Source of the DNA: Exiguobacterium sp. s122
GTDB taxonomy: Bacteria > Bacillota > Bacilli > Exiguobacteriales > Exiguobacteriaceae
Direction of reading: 5' to 3'
DNA length: 64,000 nucleotides
Assembly (NCBI RefSeq): GCF_018618475.1
Contig: NZ_JACSMD010000002.1
Location: 62,001-126,000, forward strand
The translations under genes were made by a program, and so were the position numbers. Below, piece by piece: positions 44,431 to 53,576 of this stretch (within the stretch, counting starts at the first letter, position 1; each line of letters opens with the position of its first letter). The notes beneath the pieces are model-generated. The model ran no database searches, was not told the origin of the DNA, and worked only from the letters and a program-made list of their open reading frames with translations.

Positions 44431-44463
44431 CGGATTACCCCTCCTTTGGTTCAAGGGTACAAG

Positions 44464-44479
44464 CTGAAACGCGTTTCAG
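44464..44479. promoter_or_regulatory. Perfect LacI-type operator
   Basis: CTGAAACGCGTTTCAG is a 16-bp perfect palindrome with the central CG of LacI-family operators, 34 nt upstream of the small-gene/LacI operon. It fits autoregulation. Confidence 0.7.
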
Positions 44480-44504
44480 AGCAAGCATTATTTTAATTTC
44501 ATTA

Positions 44505-44517
44505 ATTCCCGAACAAT
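44505..44517 (+). promoter_or_regulatory. PurR box 1
   Basis: ATTCCCGAACAAT matches the Bacillus PurBox AWWWCCGAACWWT except for one position. Confidence 0.7.
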
Positions 44518-44561
44518 TAACGCTTTCACTTGAATTTTTATAGGTTTTTCCTTCGAAATCA

Positions 44562-44590
44562 TTGACGATACTCGATTCATTTTGTATAGT
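44562..44590 (+). promoter_or_regulatory. Promoter of the purine permease gene
   Basis: TTGACG (44562-44567), 17-nt spacer, TATAGT (44585-44590). Start of transcription is expected near 44597. Confidence 0.8.
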
Positions 44591-44631
44591 CATCAAGTTG
44601 ATAACGTGCGTTTAAGCTTATTCGATTAATT

Positions 44632-44644
44632 ATTGTTCGGAAAT
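44632..44644 (-). promoter_or_regulatory. PurR box 2 (inverted)
   Basis: The minus strand reads ATTTCCGAACAAT, a full PurBox match, and lies in the 5' untranslated region. Boxes 1 and 2 face each other but are 127 bp apart, wider than the usual PurR arrangement. Confidence 0.72.
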
Positions 44645-44668
44645 TCATCACTATAAGGAGTCTTATTC

Positions 44669-45958
44669 ATGAACTTATTTCATTTGAAACAACACGGAAC
44701 GAACGTTAAACAAGAAGTGACGGCTGGTGTTACAACGTTCGTCACGATGGCGTATATCTCGGTCGTCAACCCGGCCATCCTGTCTGACGCTGGCATCCCG
44801 TTCGCGCAAGCGTTCACGGCGACCATCATCGCCATTTTGATCGGAACAGGATTAATGGCGTTTTATGCGAACTTGCCAATCGCTGTCGCACCAGGGATGG
44901 GACTGAACGCCTTCTTCGCCTATACACTCGTCGCCCAGCAACAAATCGCGCCGTCAACCGCGCTCGGCGTCGTCTTCGTTTCGTCTGTATTCTTTTTGAT
45001 TTTATCGCTGTCCCCGATTCGGACGAAATTGATTCAAGCGATTCCGGCGTCATTAAAGCATGCCATCACGACCGGTATCGGATTATTCATCGCTTCGCTC
45101 GGTTTGAAACTGTCCGGGCTCATCGTGTCTGACGAGGCGAACCTCGTCCGCCTCGGTGACTTGTCGTCTCCAAGTGTCCTGCTTGTGCTTGGTGGCCTTG
45201 TCGTATCCGCACTTCTTTTTTCTCGGAACATCCCAGGGTCACTCCTCATCGGAATGATGCTTACCGGGATTGCAGCCTACTTTATGGATTTATTAAAAAT
45301 TGACGGCGTGACGGCGATGCCGACGTTACCGGAAGGATTAATGGTCAACCCGGTCACCGCATTCACTGATGTCATTCAATACGGCCTCTTCGGCGCCGTT
45401 TTATCATTTTTCCTCGTCACGCTATTTGATACGACCGGCACACTTGTCGGGGTCGGAAAGCAGGCAGGGTTATTGAAGCAAGACGGAACAATTGAGAACG
45501 GACACCGCGCCTTGTTCGCTGACTCGCTCGCAACGATGGGCGGCTCGCTCGTCGGAACGAGTCCATCGACAGCGTATATTGAATCAGCCGCCGGTGTCGC
45601 CCAAGGCGGACGGACTGGCTTGACGACGACTGTCGTCGCGGGATTGTTCGGACTCACGCTTTTCTTTAGCCCGCTCATCGGCGCCATCTCTGGTGTCGCG
45701 GCCATCACGGCGCCCGCACTCATTATCGTCGGGGCGCTCATGCTGACGAACGTCCGCTATATTGATTGGTCAGACTTTAGCGAATACTTTCCAGCCTTTA
45801 TGACAATCCTTATCATGCCGCTCTCAGGTAGCATCGAGCGCGGGATTGCCTTCGGGTTCATCCTCTATCCGATCTTTAAAGCGATGAACAAAGAGACGGT
45901 CCACCCGCTCATCTACTTGTTCGGCGCACTCTTTATCTTGGAAATGTTTTTCTTATAA
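44669..45958 (+). CDS. Purine permease, AzgA/PbuG family
   Basis: This 429-residue NCS2-type transporter of the AzgA group has about 13 helices: TNVKQEVTAGVTTFVTMAYISVVNPAIL at the start, PGMGLNAFFAYT, LFDTTGTLVGVGKQAGLL, and TSPSTAYIESAAGVAQGGRTGLTT. Relatives (PbuG/PbuO) import hypoxanthine, guanine or adenine. PurR boxes flank its promoter, so uptake is repressed by high purine/low PRPP. It has a good SD (AAGGAG). Confidence 0.9.
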   Translation: MNLFHLKQHGTNVKQEVTAGVTTFVTMAYISVVNPAILSDAGIPFAQAFTATIIAILIGTGLMAFYANLPIAVAPGMGLNAFFAYTLVAQQQIAPSTALGVVFVSSVFFLILSLSPIRTKLIQAIPASLKHAITTGIGLFIASLGLKLSGLIVSDEANLVRLGDLSSPSVLLVLGGLVVSALLFSRNIPGSLLIGMMLTGIAAYFMDLLKIDGVTAMPTLPEGLMVNPVTAFTDVIQYGLFGAVLSFFLVTLFDTTGTLVGVGKQAGLLKQDGTIENGHRALFADSLATMGGSLVGTSPSTAYIESAAGVAQGGRTGLTTTVVAGLFGLTLFFSPLIGAISGVAAITAPALIIVGALMLTNVRYIDWSDFSEYFPAFMTILIMPLSGSIERGIAFGFILYPIFKAMNKETVHPLIYLFGALFILEMFFL

Positions 45959-45970
45959 GTTAGATTCGTG

Positions 45971-45994
45971 CCCTCGTCCTCGACGAGGGTTTTT
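45971..45994 (+). terminator. Intrinsic terminator
   Basis: 8-bp stem CCCTCGTC/GACGAGGG then five T. Confidence 0.82.
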
Positions 45995-46192
45995 CTGTGT
46001 CGAAGCAGGGGAATGCTGTTTTATAGCAGGACAGGTCTGAATTCAAATTCATTCTCAACCCCTTCTCAATTAGACAGGATTTTACAGTTTTTTATGAAAT
46101 TCATCCCATTTCTCTTTATTGTTGTCGTTTCGTTATGAAATAATGGCGGTGAAATCGTTTACGAAAACCAGCTGAAGAAAGAAGGAATGGAC

Positions 46193-46930
46193 ATGCCTAA
46201 AGTGGCGCTATTCGTCACTTGCCTTTCCGATACGCTCTTCCCATCGGTAGGTCAAGCGACGGTCGAACTATTGGAACACCTCGGCTGTGATGTCAGCTTT
46301 CCGTTCGAGCAGACGTGTTGCGGTCAGCCGGCCTATAACAGCGGCTATCACGAAGAGACGAAAAAGATTGCAAAGCATATGATTGAGACGTTCGAAAAGG
46401 CGGACGCCGATTACATCGTCGGCCCTTCTGGCTCGTGCGTCATGATGATGCGCGATTACGCACACTTGTTCAAGGACGACCCGGCTTGGAAAACGCGCGC
46501 CGAGGCCCATGCGGCGAAGACGTTCGAATTGACGCAATTCATCGTCGACGTGCTCGAGGTGAAAGACGTCGGGGCGAAGTTCCCTGCCAAAGCGACGTAT
46601 CACGCCTCGTGCCATATGACACGTCTTCTTGGCATCGAGGCGGCACCGGGGCAACTACTTAAACATGTCGACGGCTTGACGATGCTCCCGCTCGACGGCG
46701 TCCATAACTGCTGTGGCTTTGGTGGTACGTTCTCCGTCAAGATGCCGGACGTGTCGGTACAGATGGTCGATGAGAAAGTCGCGTCCATCTTGAACTCTGG
46801 AGCCGACATCTTAATCGGGGCGGACGCCTCGTGTCTGATGAACATCGGGGGACGCCTACATAAACAAGGCCATCCAATCAAAGTGATGCATATCGCTGAA
46901 GTGTTGAATGAAGGGGTGAAGCAGGCATGA
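46193..46930 (+). CDS. lutA: L-lactate oxidation protein LutA
   Basis: This 245-residue cysteine-rich (CCG) protein belongs to the three-subunit iron-sulfur complex that oxidises L-lactate to pyruvate. CCG motifs are [12 protein letters not shown] and [17 protein letters not shown] 46193 is preferred to 46187 on SD spacing. It overlaps lutB by 4 nt. The 190 bp upstream contain a cre-like sequence near 46150-46165 but no promoter I trust. Confidence 0.95.
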   Translation: MPKVALFVTCLSDTLFPSVGQATVELLEHLGCDVSFPFEQTCCGQPAYNSGYHEETKKIAKHMIETFEKADADYIVGPSGSCVMMMRDYAHLFKDDPAWKTRAEAHAAKTFELTQFIVDVLEVKDVGAKFPAKATYHASCHMTRLLGIEAAPGQLLKHVDGLTMLPLDGVHNCCGFGGTFSVKMPDVSVQMVDEKVASILNSGADILIGADASCLMNIGGRLHKQGHPIKVMHIAEVLNEGVKQA

Positions 46931-48336
46931 GCATGGGGATTCGATTAGACGAGAAGTTCCAAACACGACGAAAAGATGGCATCGACAACCCGTTCATGCG
47001 GGAAGCCGTCAGTTCGGCGCAAGACCGTCTTCGTGGCGTCAGGCTGTACGCGGCTGAGGAACTAGGCGACTGGGAAGCGTTCCGGGATCACTCAGAAGAG
47101 ATACGTCAACACGTACTCGAACATCTCGACTACTATTTATATCAATTGAGCGAGAACATCTCGAAACGCGGCGGCCACGTCTTCTTCGCCGAGACACCGG
47201 AAGAAGCGAATCGGTATATCCGGGAAGTCGTCCGGTCGAAGGATGCGAAACATATCGTCAAAGCGAAGTCGATGGTGACAGAAGAAATCGGCCTGAACGA
47301 AGCGTTAAAAGAAGAAGGGTGTACGGTCGTCGAGTCAGACCTTGGGGAATGGATTCTTCAACTCGATAACGATCCGCCGTCACACATCATTGCCCCAGCG
47401 CTCCATAAAGATCGGAACGCCGTTCATAAGACGTTTACCGCGAACGGCTACGAGGGGACGAATGACCCGACAGAACTCGGTCGTTATGCTCGTCGTGAGC
47501 TACGAAAAGATTTCTTGAAAGCAGAAGTCGGCATCACCGGATGTAACTTCGCCATCGCCGAGAGCGGTGCCGTCGGGCTCGTCACGAACGAAGGGAACGG
47601 ACGGATGGTCACGTCCTTGCCGGACACAGTCATCTCTGTCATGGGCATGGAGCGGCTCGTCCCGTCATACGAAGAGTTCGAAGTGCTCGTCAACATGTTG
47701 TGTCGAAGCGCCGTCGGACAACGACTCACCTCGTACATCACGACGTTCGCCGGGACGAGAGCTGTCGGCGAGATCGATGGTCCTGAAGAGTTCCACCTCG
47801 TCATCGTTGACAACAAACGCTCCGGAATTCTCGGTACTCAGTTCCAATCGGTGCTACAGTGCATCCGTTGTGCGTCTTGTATTAACGTTTGTCCGGTGTA
47901 TCGCCATATCGGCGGCCACGCCTACGGTTCGATTTATTCCGGACCGATCGGCGCCGTGCTCGCCCCACTCCTTGACGGTTACGAGAATTATAAGGAACTG
48001 CCTTACGCGTCGAGTTTATGTGGCGCCTGTACGGAAGCATGCCCGGTCAAGATTCCGCTCCATGAGCTGTTGATTGAACATCGCCGTGTCATCGTCGAAG
48101 AGAAGAAGCAGTCCCCGTTCGTCGAACGGATCGCCATGAAAGGCTTCGCCGTCACGTCCTCGAGCCCGCTCTTGTTCGGCGCGGCCGAACAGATGGCGCC
48201 GTTCGCCACGTCTCCGTTCACGAATGCAGGACAAATTGAGAAAGGGTTACCGGCATGGACGGACTCGAAAGATTTGCCGCAACCGAGTAAACAGACCGTG
48301 CGAGACTGGTTCAAGAAACGGGGGAATGCAGAATGA
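46927..48336 (+). CDS. lutB: L-lactate oxidation iron-sulfur protein LutB
   Basis: This 469-residue protein has an N-terminal LUD domain and two 4Fe-4S clusters ([13 protein letters not shown] and [11 protein letters not shown]) toward the C-terminus (about 315-370). It is the electron-transfer core of LutABC. It overlaps both neighbours by 4 nt, which ensures balanced synthesis. Confidence 0.96.
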   Translation: MSMGIRLDEKFQTRRKDGIDNPFMREAVSSAQDRLRGVRLYAAEELGDWEAFRDHSEEIRQHVLEHLDYYLYQLSENISKRGGHVFFAETPEEANRYIREVVRSKDAKHIVKAKSMVTEEIGLNEALKEEGCTVVESDLGEWILQLDNDPPSHIIAPALHKDRNAVHKTFTANGYEGTNDPTELGRYARRELRKDFLKAEVGITGCNFAIAESGAVGLVTNEGNGRMVTSLPDTVISVMGMERLVPSYEEFEVLVNMLCRSAVGQRLTSYITTFAGTRAVGEIDGPEEFHLVIVDNKRSGILGTQFQSVLQCIRCASCINVCPVYRHIGGHAYGSIYSGPIGAVLAPLLDGYENYKELPYASSLCGACTEACPVKIPLHELLIEHRRVIVEEKKQSPFVERIAMKGFAVTSSSPLLFGAAEQMAPFATSPFTNAGQIEKGLPAWTDSKDLPQPSKQTVRDWFKKRGNAE

Positions 48337-49028
48337 ATCCAGGTACGATCACGAACCGTGAAGACTTTTTAAAGCGCATCGCCAACCAACTCGGACGCGA
48401 CGTTGACTTGACCCCGCCCAAACGTGTGTACAAACACCGTCCGCAAGATGACGTGTTGAAAGACGCGTCTGACGAGGAGCTCCTCGAGACGTTTCGAATG
48501 GTCGCGACGCGCATCCACACAGACGTCATCGAATGCGAGTCGACTCATCTCGACGAGACGCTTCGCCTTTTGATTGAGCAGTACGGGGGACAGGCCATCA
48601 TCGCCGAGCATGATGCGCGCATCAAGTCGTGGGCGCCAAAGACGAGCGCATCGTTCGACTGGTGGGACGCCACACGTCCGGATGAGAGTCGGGCGTTGGC
48701 CGTTAAAGCGGATATCGGCATCACGATCGCCGACGCGGCGTTCGCCGAAAGCGCGACGATCGTCCAATATGCCAAACCGGGAAAATCACGGACGATTAGC
48801 CTGTTGCCGCACGACCATATCGCCATCATCCCGAAATCGGTCCTTGTCCCTCGGATGACACAAACCGCCAAGCAGCTCAGCGCATTAGACCAGGACGGAG
48901 ACCTCGCGTCACCGCACGGTGTCAATTTCATTTCCGGCCCATCGAACTCGGCCGATATCGAGATGAACTTGATTGTCGGGGTACACGGTCCGGTCCGTGT
49001 CGCTTACGTGCTCGTGCACGATTTATAA
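48333..49028 (+). CDS. lutC: L-lactate oxidation protein LutC
   Basis: This 231-residue LUD-domain protein is the third subunit. The family segment [42 protein letters not shown] and the end [17 protein letters not shown] are clear. No lactate permease (lutP) or GntR regulator (lutR) is adjacent, unlike in Bacillus subtilis. Confidence 0.95.
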   Translation: MNPGTITNREDFLKRIANQLGRDVDLTPPKRVYKHRPQDDVLKDASDEELLETFRMVATRIHTDVIECESTHLDETLRLLIEQYGGQAIIAEHDARIKSWAPKTSASFDWWDATRPDESRALAVKADIGITIADAAFAESATIVQYAKPGKSRTISLLPHDHIAIIPKSVLVPRMTQTAKQLSALDQDGDLASPHGVNFISGPSNSADIEMNLIVGVHGPVRVAYVLVHDL

Positions 49029-49033
49029 ATAGT

Positions 49034-49072
49034 AAGACTCGCGCGTGAAGGGCTCACGCGCGAGTCTTTTTT
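49034..49072. terminator. Bidirectional terminator
   Basis: 15-bp perfect stem (49034-49048 with 49054-49068) and TTTTTT; it reaches the stop codon of the convergent DUF4097 gene. Confidence 0.88.
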
Positions 49073-50106
49073 CATGCTTGTTCGACAGAAATGCTTCCGT
49101 TTGAGCTCGTCAGTCTAAGTTCAACCGTCCCATCCCCATACGTCCGCTCATTCGCCCGATCGCCGAACAACTCGACTTTGCCGTTGTTCGTTTTCGCACG
49201 GATGACGGCGTCATGTGGCTCACGTTTCAGACGAACATCGATACGCCCATTATTCGTCTTCAGGCGAACCGGGTTCTCGAGCGCATCAATCGCATAGTCG
49301 ATCCGACCGTTCGAGGTCTTCGCCTCGACAGTGCCCTGTACGTCATGGATATCAAGACGCCCGTTCGAGGAATGGACCTCTAATCGATCGACGCTCGAGG
49401 CACCGACTTCCACGCGTCCGTTCGATGAATGGGCATGTAACGCCTGACCGCTTATCGCTGTGAGACTGACTTTCCCGTTCGAGGAACGGAAAGCGCCACG
49501 CTTCGCATTCACAGTGTGAACCGTGATGCTACCGTTCTCGCTCTCGACTTCGACCGATGCCGCATCTAGGTTCCGCACATCGCACGAGCCGTGACGATTC
49601 TTCAAGACAACTTGTTCATACGCATGACGAGGCAGTTCGATATGGAGTACCGGGGTCTTCGTCACCGCCCATGCAAACAAATTCGATAGACCGAAACGAC
49701 GCTCGGACTCGATTCGGATTTCAAGGGTGTCCCCGACGATATTCATCGTCACCCCGTGGTCCCGTTCCGTTTCGAGCGTGGCATAAGCAAAACCGTCATG
49801 CGACGGAACGACGCGGACGTGTGCTTGCAGGACATCGATGGAAACGTTATGGAACGCCACGTTCTGACTCTTGACGACGGTCGGCTCTTTACGACTAACT
49901 TCAGAAGAGGAGTCGGTTGACCCAAGCAGCTCACCGGCTAACGTCTCCGGCCGCCCAAGTTCCTCAATCATCGCTTCGTCTGTCTTCCCATCTGCTCGTC
50001 CGTTGGCAAAATATTCGGACACGTCTCGTAACATATCGACTCGGTCAATGACGCTCACACCGGAAAGTAATCGTTCGAGCTCTCCCAAATACTGTTCTTC
50101 TGTCAT
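49072..50106 (-). CDS. DUF1700/DUF4097 repeat protein
   Basis: This 344-residue protein has an N-terminal helical domain ([40 protein letters not shown]1700 type, 1-60), a linker, then a beta-solenoid of DUF4097 repeats (about 85-340). At least six repeats of about 20 residues share a core like [16 protein letters not shown] or TNNGRIDV. No signal peptide is seen. It is co-translated with the PadR regulator (ATGA overlap), an arrangement common for membrane- or wall-stress modules. Confidence 0.85.
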   Translation of the reverse strand: MTEEQYLGELERLLSGVSVIDRVDMLRDVSEYFANGRADGKTDEAMIEELGRPETLAGELLGSTDSSSEVSRKEPTVVKSQNVAFHNVSIDVLQAHVRVVPSHDGFAYATLETERDHGVTMNIVGDTLEIRIESERRFGLSNLFAWAVTKTPVLHIELPRHAYEQVVLKNRHGSCDVRNLDAASVEVESENGSITVHTVNAKRGAFRSSNGKVSLTAISGQALHAHSSNGRVEVGASSVDRLEVHSSNGRLDIHDVQGTVEAKTSNGRIDYAIDALENPVRLKTNNGRIDVRLKREPHDAVIRAKTNNGKVELFGDRANERTYGDGTVELRLTSSNGSISVEQA

Positions 50107-50423
50107 ACGTCGTCTCCCCCTTTAATCAATTCGTTGACACCTGTCGTAAACAATTCCCATTCGTTTCGTAACGCTTCTAGATGCTTCTTCCCTTGGTCTG
50201 TGATCGTGTAATACTTTCGCGGCGGTCCTTCAGCCGACTCTTTTAAATACGTCGTGAAGTAGCCTTCAGACGTTAGCCTCCGAAGAAGCGGGTAGACCGC
50301 ACCTTCCGAGATAGATACTTTCGCCGAAATGGCTTGGACGAGCTCGTAGCCGTAACGATCGCCTTGTTCGACGAGCGCGAGTACACATAGATTGAGTACG
50401 CCCTTTTTAAATTGAGGATTCAT
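50103..50423 (-). CDS. PadR-family transcriptional regulator
   Basis: This 106-residue winged helix has the PadR pattern: [28 protein letters not shown], then [24 protein letters not shown] and the [16 protein letters not shown] end. Two neighbouring ATG codons follow GAGGCGGG; 50423 has better spacing. It is the first gene of the DUF4097 operon and probably autoregulated by the dyad at 50464-50494. Confidence 0.9.
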   Translation of the reverse strand: MNPQFKKGVLNLCVLALVEQGDRYGYELVQAISAKVSISEGAVYPLLRRLTSEGYFTTYLKESAEGPPRKYYTITDQGKKHLEALRNEWELFTTGVNELIKGGDDV

Positions 50424-50450
50424 CATCCCGCCTCCTCTACTATATATTAA

Positions 50451-50494
50451 ACAATAGCTCATCATTCACTATTGGTCAATGAATAATAGTGAAT
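50451..50494 (-). promoter_or_regulatory. padR promoter with overlapping dyad operator
   Basis: TTGACC (50479-50474), 17-nt spacer, TATTGT (50456-50451). The perfect 10-bp inverted repeat ATTCACTATT / AATAGTGAAT (50464-50473, 50485-50494, 11 nt apart) encloses the -35, as expected for an autorepressor. Confidence 0.72.
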
Positions 50495-50613
50495 TTCCGG
50501 ATCTTTCTTGATAGGTGGTAACGGCTGGATGAAATCTGTACAATGAAGGGACGACCCAGTTATGATTTTTGTCACAGATGGAATGTATGCAGTTCCAGGA
50601 AGGGACGGTTTAT

Positions 50614-52566
50614 ATGAAAGCTTGGATTGACCAGCGGATCGGAAGACAGTTTTTATTTGTCTTTTATTTATTCATCGGACTGATCCTCCTTACTTCACTT
50701 GCCGTGTACGTTTATACGGAAAATCGAATTGAACAAACGACGACCTCGCTCGAGAATGTCAGCGAGCGCAGAACGAACGCGACTGAGCTATTCGAGACAT
50801 GGCAATCGATGCAGTATGAGATGCGTGGGTACGTCATCCTCGGGGATGAGGAGATGCTCACCCGCGTCAAAGATAAACAAGCGCTGATTGAGACGCAGAC
50901 CGCGTGGTTTGAAGCGAATGCGGTCACTGAAAAAGAGAAAGTGTATGCGAGCGACGCCCGGACGCTCTTCTCGGCTTATCAAGAACGCGTCATGCCGAGT
51001 CTAGAACGCTATGTTGTAGCGAAACGCGCCGGTACGGTCACCGAGCCATTTTTGCAGATGCCGACACTCGGCAAGGTGACGCCACAAGCGGAACCACCAG
51101 CAGATCGAAAGTTTAAAATCAACTCGAAGAGCGCTGCGGATATGAGCGCGAGCATCGTCGACATGGAATCCGTGTTTACGGAATATCGGAACTCGTTGAA
51201 CGATGAAGAGAACGTGTTGCGCGAACAGCTCGCCACACATACACAGTGGGCGCAAGTGCTGTGGTTATTATCCCTCCTTGCCGTCCTCCTTGTCCTCTTT
51301 ATCGTAGCCCGTCCGTACGTTCATCGGTTGACCGGTCAACTCCAGGATTTGATTGTCAACAGCGGCCGACTCGCAGATGAACAAATCGTACCGATGCAGT
51401 CGGCCTCGTCTCGAAACGAGGTCGGCCAATTGACCGACTCATTCCGTCAAATGGCCTCTTCGCTTGCCATGCAGCGCCATCAAGTCGAAGAAGAACGTGA
51501 GAAAACGGCCCGTCTACTCCACTCGATTCGAGATGCCGTCATTTATGTTGAACATACGACAAATGAGAAGATGGCGAACCAAGCACTATTCGTCATGTTC
51601 AATCAAGCCATCACGAAACGAAACGAGATGGACTTATATCGACTAGACGCCGATTTAGAAGAACTCGGCCTCCAAGTCGACCAAAAAGAATCATTCTTCT
51701 CCTTTATGCGGCGTGCGTTCGAGGGTGAGGGCATGGAAGAGAGCGTAACGTTCTCAATGAATCAGGAAGCGCGCTTCATTCAAATGTATGCTGAAAAGAT
51801 TCATTTGCGCGGTACGCGCCACGGCACGATGCTCGTCTTCCGTGACGTGACACAAGAGACGGAAGTCGACCGCCTGAAGACCGAGCTCGTCTCGACCGTA
51901 TCCCATGAGTTGCGGACACCGCTCACGAGCATTATCGGCTTCACGGAGCTCTTGCGCTATCGAAGCTTACAATCGGAACGCATCGATCAATATTTAGGGA
52001 TGATTCATCAAGAGACGCTTCGTCTCGAGGACTTGATTTCCAACCTGCTCGACGTCCAGCGTATGGAGTCCGGTCAACAAGCGTATGACAATCAGCCCGA
52101 ACGCTTGCATGACATTCTCATAGAGACGATTGCGCTCCACCAAGGCGCGAGCCAACACCATGCACTCACGCTCGAATGCGATACGAACCTCCTCGTTTAC
52201 GGGGATCGGAATCGCTTGAGTCAACTGTTCACGAACTTGCTTCACAATGCGATCAAGTATTCGCCGGATGGTGGGAAAGTCGCTGTCTGCGTCACCCATC
52301 ACACGTCGGATTTCATCGACATCTCGATTCAAGACGCAGGAATCGGCATCCCGACTTCGGCCGTCCCGAAACTGTTCGATAAATTCTATCGTGTCGACAA
52401 CTCGGCTAGCCGTAAAATCGGCGGAACCGGTCTCGGTCTCGCCATCTGTAAAGAGATTGCAGAAGGGCATGGCGGATCGATTCACGTCGATTCACGCGTC
52501 GGTCATGGCTCAACATTCACCATCACGTTGCCAAAGTATGTAGCCGAAGACAAGATGAGTAGCTAA
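50614..52566 (+). CDS. Orphan sensor histidine kinase
   Basis: This 650-residue kinase has TM1 (about 12-34), an extracellular CHASE3-like helical bundle (about 35-212), TM2 (about 213-231), HAMP (about 232-290), a PAS-like region (about 298-415), HisKA with His431 (VSHELRTPLTSIIGF) and HATPase_c (about 540-645; NAIKYSPDGGK, DAGIGI, GTGLGLAI). The frame opens earlier at 50569, but ATG 50614 has AGGAAGGGACGG upstream. No response regulator lies beside it, so the partner is elsewhere. Confidence 0.9.
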   Translation: MKAWIDQRIGRQFLFVFYLFIGLILLTSLAVYVYTENRIEQTTTSLENVSERRTNATELFETWQSMQYEMRGYVILGDEEMLTRVKDKQALIETQTAWFEANAVTEKEKVYASDARTLFSAYQERVMPSLERYVVAKRAGTVTEPFLQMPTLGKVTPQAEPPADRKFKINSKSAADMSASIVDMESVFTEYRNSLNDEENVLREQLATHTQWAQVLWLLSLLAVLLVLFIVARPYVHRLTGQLQDLIVNSGRLADEQIVPMQSASSRNEVGQLTDSFRQMASSLAMQRHQVEEEREKTARLLHSIRDAVIYVEHTTNEKMANQALFVMFNQAITKRNEMDLYRLDADLEELGLQVDQKESFFSFMRRAFEGEGMEESVTFSMNQEARFIQMYAEKIHLRGTRHGTMLVFRDVTQETEVDRLKTELVSTVSHELRTPLTSIIGFTELLRYRSLQSERIDQYLGMIHQETLRLEDLISNLLDVQRMESGQQAYDNQPERLHDILIETIALHQGASQHHALTLECDTNLLVYGDRNRLSQLFTNLLHNAIKYSPDGGKVAVCVTHHTSDFIDISIQDAGIGIPTSAVPKLFDKFYRVDNSASRKIGGTGLGLAICKEIAEGHGGSIHVDSRVGHGSTFTITLPKYVAEDKMSS

Positions 52567-52567
52567 C

Positions 52568-52600
52568 AAAAAGGGGTCCGCATCGCGCGAACCCCTTTTT
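52568..52600. terminator. Bidirectional terminator
   Basis: AAAAAGGGGT / ACCCCTTTTT outer stem with a CGC-rich inner part, between convergent genes. Confidence 0.82.
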
Positions 52601-52601
52601 C

Positions 52602-53399
52602 TTATTGCACTTTGTTTTCAGGACCGAACGATGGATAGAGCGAGAGGCCGCCGTCCGCGAAAATCGTCGTCCCAGTCACATATGACGACTCGTCTGATGC
52701 GAGCCATGCGGCGACCGCCGAAATTTGTTCCGGACGACCAATCTCGTGCGTCGGGATGAGCGCCTCGAGTCCTTTTTTCTCTTCCGGGTCTTGCATCGTC
52801 TCTTCATTGATCGGCGTATCGATGGCACCCGGTGCGATCGCGTTCACGCGAATCTTGTTCGGTGCGTATTCGAGCGCGACCGATTTCGTGAACATCTTGA
52901 CGCCACCTTTACTTGCCGCATAGTGCGTATAACCCGGGCGTGGGATAATTTCATGCACCGATGACATATTGATGATATTTCCTTGAATCTTGTGCTCGAC
53001 GAAGTATTTTAACGCAGCACGAACGCCGAGGAACGTGCCCGTCAAGTTTGTATCAATAATCTTTTTCCAATTGTCGAGTTCCATCTCATGCGTTTTCGCC
53101 TCGACTTGGACACCGGCGTTGTTGACGAAGATATCCATCTTCCCGAACTCGGAGACGGCTTTCTCAATCATCTTCTCGGCGAGCCCTTCTTCTGCAACAT
53201 CCCCTTTGACTGCGACCGCCTTCCCGCCGTTCGCTTCGATGCCCCGAATGACTTCGTTCATCTCATCTTCACTACTCCGATAATTCAAGACGACATGAAC
53301 GCCTTCTTTGGCGTAACGCTCCGCGACGGCACGTCCAATCCCTTTCGAACTCCCCGTGATGACCGCCACTTTTCCTTTTAACTCTGGATAGTTTGCCAT
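52602..53399 (-). CDS. gdh: Glucose 1-dehydrogenase (SDR)
   Basis: This 265-residue classical SDR has the cofactor motif TGSSKGIG (15-22), NNAGVQ, the catalytic Ser/Tyr/Lys in INMSSVHEIIPRPGYTHYAASKGG, and the end YVTGTTIFADGGLSLYPSF. It matches Bacillus glucose dehydrogenase closely by eye. It oxidises beta-D-glucose with NAD(P)+, giving gluconolactone and reducing power. It could also serve another sugar. It is monocistronic. Confidence 0.88.
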   Translation of the reverse strand: MANYPELKGKVAVITGSSKGIGRAVAERYAKEGVHVVLNYRSSEDEMNEVIRGIEANGGKAVAVKGDVAEEGLAEKMIEKAVSEFGKMDIFVNNAGVQVEAKTHEMELDNWKKIIDTNLTGTFLGVRAALKYFVEHKIQGNIINMSSVHEIIPRPGYTHYAASKGGVKMFTKSVALEYAPNKIRVNAIAPGAIDTPINEETMQDPEEKKGLEALIPTHEIGRPEQISAVAAWLASDESSYVTGTTIFADGGLSLYPSFGPENKVQ

Positions 53400-53472
53400 A
53401 CTGTTCCCTCCTTCAGCTTCTCGCTTTGTAGTTCCCTCATTCCCCTCTTGTCGAAACCTTCTGACCTTGATT

Positions 53473-53501
53473 TTGAATAATTAAGCCAAATCCACTATAC
53501 T
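53473..53501 (+). promoter_or_regulatory. Promoter of the CNNM/CorC gene
   Basis: TTGAAT (53473-53478), 17-nt spacer, TATACT (53496-53501). A short hairpin (TTTCAGG/CCTGAAA, 53517-53536) lies in the leader, without a T-run. Confidence 0.75.
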
Positions 53502-53576
53502 GAAACAAACTATTCGTTTTCAGGATTTGCCTGAAAGACGTACTATCTTACTTCAATGGAGGTGACTCCCCGATTT

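Noticed and set aside
46122-46165. Promoter and cre site of lutABC
   Set aside because: TTGTTG/TAATGG and the TGAAATCGTTTACG element each miss several consensus bases; too weak to list as features.
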